Positions 22,873 through 25,730 of a stretch of DNA of 25,730 nucleotides are shown piece by piece. This DNA is from CAYWKU01 sp964459325 (GTDB taxonomy: Bacteria > RBG-13-61-14 > CAYWKU01), in the NCBI GenBank assembly GCA_964459325.1, contig CAYWKU010000046.1, positions 1-25,730 on the forward strand. Reading direction: 5' to 3'. Below the pieces are notes generated by a model, which did not search any database, was not told the origin of the DNA, and saw only the letters and a list, made by a program, of their open reading frames with translations. Positions within the stretch are counted from its first letter, which is position 1. The number at the start of each line of letters is the position of its first letter. The translations under genes and the position numbers were made by a program.

Positions 22873-22948
22873 TTTCCTTTCAATATCACTTTTTCCAGGG
22901 ATGTGTCAATAGCAAATTAAATTAAATGCCAAAACACTAAAAAGATTA

Positions 22949-22977
22949 TTGATTTTCTGGTATTAAGTGATTATAAG
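22949..22977 (+). promoter_or_regulatory. Candidate sigma70 promoter for copB
   Basis: TTGATT and TATAAG lie 17 bases apart in an AT-rich intergenic stretch (4 of 6 and 5 of 6 matches). The -10 box ends 52 bases before ATG 23030. I see no obvious CueR or CsoR operator. Confidence 0.5.
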
Positions 22978-23029
22978 AAATGAGTAGCGTTATTAATCGG
23001 AAAAAATCCGGGCGAAAAAGGACGTTGAT

Positions 23030-25117
23030 ATGGAACACCATGAGATGCACGGCGGACACCACCGTAAACAATCTCACGAAAACAAAGGCGCACATAACAA
23101 GCACGCCGGACATTCGGGCCACGGGGGACACGGCGGCGGCCACGCCTCTCATCACGCCCACATGGCCGCCGATTTCCGGAGGCGGTTCCGGATATCGCTG
23201 ATACTCACCGTGCCCGTCCTGGCCTTTTCTCCCACCCTACAGGGCTGGTTCGGGTTCGCAGAATACCTCGCCTTCGCTTCGGCCTATGCCGCTTACATAT
23301 CGTTCGTTTTTGCCACCGCCATATTCCTGTACGGCGGTTGGCCCTTCCTGAAGGGGGTTTACGAGGAGCTCGGCAAGAAGCAGCCCGGTATGATGACCCT
23401 CATCGGCCTGGCGATTGCCGTGGCCTACATATATTCCAGCGCCGTGGTCTTCGGTCTCGAAGGCGACGTCTTCTTCTGGGAGCTGGCCACACTTATAGAC
23501 ATCATGTTGCTCGGTCACTGGATAGAAATGCGCTCGGTCATGTCCGCGTCGAAGGCGCTGGAGGAACTGGCGGAACTCATGCCCTCGGAAGCCCACATGC
23601 TCATGGACGACGGCAGTGTCCACGACGTCCCGGTGGATGAACTCAACCCGGGCGATAAAATTTTAATCCGGCCCGGTGAAAAGGTCCCCGCGGACGGGCA
23701 CATCGTCGAGGGTCACTCTTCGGTCAACGAAGCCATGCTCACCGGCGAATCGCTGCCCGTGCCGAAAGGGCAGGGCGACGAAGTCATCGGCGGCTCCATC
23801 AACTCCGAAGGCTCCCTTACCGTCGAGGTCAATAAAACCGGCAAGGACTCGTACCTGTCCCAGGTAATAGACCTGGTGCAGAGCGCTCAGGAGAGCAAGT
23901 CGAGGTCGCAATCGCTTGCCGACAGGGCCGCCGTGTGGCTGACGATAATAGCCCTGACCGCCGGGGCGATAACGCTTATAATATGGCTCGGATTCGCCGG
24001 CAGGGATTTCGCCTTTTCGCTCAAAAGGACGGTCACCGTGATGGTAATAACCTGCCCCCACGCCTTGGGGCTTGCGATACCGCTGGTGGTGGCCGTATCC
24101 ACCGCGCTTTCCGCGAAAAACGGCCTGCTTATAAGAAACCGCACCGCGTTTGAATCCGCCCGAAATATCGGGGCCATCATATTCGACAAGACGGGCACGC
24201 TAACCGAAGGCCGCTTCGGTGTCACCGACACGGTGGTTTTTGCAGAAGGAATGGACGAGAGGGAGCTTTTGAGCTACGCCGCCGGCGTGGAGGCTCACTC
24301 CGAGCACCCTATCGCGCGGGGCATCGCCGAAAGCGCCGGAGAAACTTACCGCGCCGAAAACTTCCACGCCATCGCCGGGAAGGGCGCGGAAGCATCCGTA
24401 AACGGCAAAGATGTCAAAGTGGTCAGCCCCGGCTACCTGAAGGAGCAGGGCATCGAAATCCCCGCCGGGAAGTCCGATGAGCTTTCCTCCCAGGGAAAAA
24501 CCCCGGTCTACGTCCTTATAGACGGCAAGCTCGCAGGAGCGGTGGCGCTGGCGGACATCATCCGCGAGGATTCCAAAAAGGCCGTCGCGCAGCTTAAAAA
24601 GATGGGCGTGCAGACAATGATGCTCACCGGCGACAACCGCAAGGTGGCCCGGTGGGTGGCCCGGGAGCTGGAGCTGGACGACTACTTTGCGGAAGTGCTT
24701 CCCGATAAAAAAGCCGAGACGGTAAAGGAAGTGCAATCCCGGGGATTGGTCGTGGCGATGGCCGGGGACGGCATCAACGACGCCCCCGCGCTGGCCCAGG
24801 CCGACATCGGCATCGCCATCGGCGCGGGTACCGACGTGGCCGTGGAGACGGCGGACATCGTGCTGGTCAGGAGCAATCCGCTGGACGCGGTGGGGATAAT
24901 CGGCCTGGCGAAGGCTACATACTCCAAGATGCTCCAGAACCTGGCATGGGCCACCGGCTACAACGCCGTGGCCATACCGCTGGCGGCGGGCGTGCTGTTC
25001 AAGTGGGGAATCATACTCAGCCCCGCATGGGGCGCCATACTCATGAGCCTGAGCACCGTCATCGTGGCCGTCAACGCCAAGTTCCTAAAGCTGGACAAAG
25101 AAGCACAAGAGGAATAA
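23030..25117 (+). CDS. copB: Copper/silver-exporting P-type ATPase, CopB type
   Basis: The 695-residue P1B ATPase pumps copper out of the cytosol. The N-terminus is an extreme metal-binding tail with 15 His in the first 44 residues and no CxxC heavy-metal domain. Membrane spans follow at about 54-70, 78-101, 120-142 and 146-165. The actuator motif TGES is at 238-241 and the intramembrane CPH at 342-344. The phosphorylation motif DKTGT is at 386-390, followed by an SEHP segment and GDGINDAP. CPH instead of CPC, plus the His-rich tail, marks the CopB (P1B-3) subgroup. AAGGA sits 8 bases before ATG 23030. No chaperone or sensor gene is adjacent. Confidence 0.95.
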   Translation: MEHHEMHGGHHRKQSHENKGAHNKHAGHSGHGGHGGGHASHHAHMAADFRRRFRISLILTVPVLAFSPTLQGWFGFAEYLAFASAYAAYISFVFATAIFLYGGWPFLKGVYEELGKKQPGMMTLIGLAIAVAYIYSSAVVFGLEGDVFFWELATLIDIMLLGHWIEMRSVMSASKALEELAELMPSEAHMLMDDGSVHDVPVDELNPGDKILIRPGEKVPADGHIVEGHSSVNEAMLTGESLPVPKGQGDEVIGGSINSEGSLTVEVNKTGKDSYLSQVIDLVQSAQESKSRSQSLADRAAVWLTIIALTAGAITLIIWLGFAGRDFAFSLKRTVTVMVITCPHALGLAIPLVVAVSTALSAKNGLLIRNRTAFESARNIGAIIFDKTGTLTEGRFGVTDTVVFAEGMDERELLSYAAGVEAHSEHPIARGIAESAGETYRAENFHAIAGKGAEASVNGKDVKVVSPGYLKEQGIEIPAGKSDELSSQGKTPVYVLIDGKLAGAVALADIIREDSKKAVAQLKKMGVQTMMLTGDNRKVARWVARELELDDYFAEVLPDKKAETVKEVQSRGLVVAMAGDGINDAPALAQADIGIAIGAGTDVAVETADIVLVRSNPLDAVGIIGLAKATYSKMLQNLAWATGYNAVAIPLAAGVLFKWGIILSPAWGAILMSLSTVIVAVNAKFLKLDKEAQEE

Positions 25118-25149
25118 AAAACGGGAAAGTTATGCACTGGAGGTGAGGA

Positions 25150-25476
25150 ATGAGGTATCTGAAAAAACTTGCAGCAGCCCCGGTAAGCCTGTTACTGATT
25201 TCGGCAGGGTGTTATCACAACAGTCACATGGCGGAAGAGTGGTCCGGCCGGGACTGGCCGCATATGATGTATTACGGCGCAGGAGGTTGGATTATGTGGG
25301 TGGTTTTAATTATTCTGGTCGCCATTATCGCGTATCTCGCTTGGGCCATGTCGAAAGGAAGAACCGCTTTGCCCAGAGGTGAAGAGTCCGCGCTCGACAT
25401 ACTCAAAAAACGTTACGCCAGGGGCGAACTCACACGGGAACAATTCGAGCAGATGAAAAAGGAGCTCGAAGAATAA
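25150..25476 (+). CDS. Small membrane protein with C-terminal SHOCT domain
   Basis: The 108-residue protein has an N-terminal hydrophobic segment ending in a weak lipobox (ISAGC, Cys 21). A His/Met/Trp-rich stretch (HNSHM, WPHMMYYG) comes next, then a membrane span (about 46-67) and a SHOCT domain (ALDILKKRYARGELTREQFEQMKKEL, 81-106; quoted as ALDILKKRYARGEL onward). SHOCT domains are short oligomerisation or tethering modules. It begins 32 bases after copB with GGAGG before ATG 25150, so it is probably co-expressed. The Met/His-rich stretch could bind copper outside the membrane, which is inference. Confidence 0.82.
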   Translation: MRYLKKLAAAPVSLLLISAGCYHNSHMAEEWSGRDWPHMMYYGAGGWIMWVVLIILVAIIAYLAWAMSKGRTALPRGEESALDILKKRYARGELTREQFEQMKKELEE

Positions 25477-25511
25477 GAAAATTTGCTATGTTTCGTGAAA
25501 GGGAGCAATCG

Positions 25512-25550
25512 AGTTGATAGCCCACACAACTTGCTTGTGTGGGTGAGCGA
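25512..25550 (+). repeat. 39-base direct repeat, copy 1
   Basis: It contains the stem CCCACACAA/TTGTGTGGG with loop CTTGC (25521-25543). It is identical to 25692-25730, exactly 180 bases further on. Located 36 bases after the SHOCT gene, the hairpin could also stop transcription. Confidence 0.85.
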
Positions 25551-25559
25551 AGCTTGGAC

Positions 25560-25588
25560 ATGGTAGGGGCGGCACTCCTGCCGCCCGT
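25560..25588 (+). repeat. Single-hairpin relative of the 77-base element
   Basis: It opens ATGGTAGGGGCGGCACTC and forms an 8-base stem GGGCGGCA/TGCCGCCC with loop CTCC. Read in reverse, this is the right half of the element at 16875-16951. Confidence 0.65.
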
Positions 25589-25622
25589 TCCACGTAGACT
25601 TCCTGATGCATAATGCATACCT

Positions 25623-25638
25623 CCGGACTGAAGTCCGG
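25623..25638. repeat. Hairpin CCGGACT/AGTCCGG
   Basis: A perfect 7-base stem around GA, within the right-edge array. Confidence 0.6.
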
Positions 25639-25662
25639 GGCTGTGGGCATAGATGTGAAGCT

Positions 25663-25682
25663 CCACGGGATAAATCCCGTGG
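25663..25682. repeat. Hairpin CCACGGGA/TCCCGTGG
   Basis: A perfect 8-base stem around TAAA, within the right-edge array. Confidence 0.6.
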
Positions 25683-25691
25683 TTTCCATAT

Positions 25692-25730
25692 AGTTGATAG
25701 CCCACACAACTTGCTTGTGTGGGTGAGCGA
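25692..25730 (+). repeat. 39-base direct repeat, copy 2 (at window edge)
   Basis: Identical to 25512-25550, with the same CCCACACAA stem. The repeat may extend beyond the window, so its true length and copy number are not known. Confidence 0.85.

Larger units (their letters stand above)
25477..25730. other. Right-edge non-coding hairpin array
   Basis: There is no credible gene in these 254 bases. Five strong short-loop hairpins follow one another, bounded by a 39-base direct repeat whose second copy reaches the window end. Short open frames crossing it come from repeat composition. Confidence 0.7.

Noticed and set aside
22873..22948. TTGACA on the minus strand upstream of the alpha/beta hydrolase
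   Set aside because: The only -10 at a suitable distance (TATTGA, 3 of 6) ends 7 bases before the ATG, leaving no room for a ribosome site in the transcript.
25413..25709. Overlapping minus-strand open frames of 73-98 codons at the right edge
   Set aside because: They cross hairpin repeats and the end of the SHOCT gene and have no start context.

Overview
This 25.7 kb window is a dense, GC-rich (by eye) bacterial chromosome segment with 26 protein-coding genes that I accept. I see no tRNA, rRNA, CRISPR array, phage or IS transposase gene. Many genes touch or overlap by 4 bases (ATGA or GTGA), and three use TTG starts. Anaerobic GlpA/GlpB, CCG-domain Fe-S proteins, a small DUF6485 protein, a PUR-domain protein and many intergenic palindromes suggest a Gram-negative-type anaerobe, possibly an uncultivated lineage. 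The sequence alone does not fix the phylum.

Region 1 (105-9844, minus strand) reads as one seven-gene operon: glpA, glpB, an alkyl-DHAP synthase-like FAD enzyme, a polytopic GT-C-like membrane protein, a second alkyl-DHAP synthase-like FAD enzyme, a GlpC/HdrD-like iron-sulfur protein and a YegS/DAGK-type lipid kinase. It probably starts at a consensus promoter about 200 bases upstream of glpA. The mix of glycerol-3-phosphate oxidation, two AGPS-like enzymes and a lipid kinase suggests glycerolipid, possibly ether-lipid, synthesis. That is inference, and it is the most interesting system here.

Region 2 (10100-13364) holds a Cys-rich DUF6485 gene with its own promoter, a perfect palindrome that may be a shared terminator, and a minus-strand operon of an MBL-fold hydrolase, purB and purC.

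Region 3 (13417-16830, minus strand) has a thiolase-like protein lacking the usual catalytic Cys, its DUF35 partner, and a membrane-anchored sulfatase-superfamily enzyme of visibly lower GC.

Region 4 (16833-17105) is a non-coding array of hairpins that includes two near-identical 77-base elements.

Region 5 (17130-21958, plus strand) is a housekeeping operon: purE, tsaC/sua5, DUF1015, a PUR-domain protein, a TrmN6-like methyltransferase, folK, a small zinc-ribbon protein and a hicA-hicB toxin-antitoxin pair.

Region 6 (22009-25476) has an alpha/beta hydrolase diverging from a CopB-type copper P-ATPase, followed by a small SHOCT-domain membrane protein. The window ends in another hairpin array bounded by a 39-base direct repeat.
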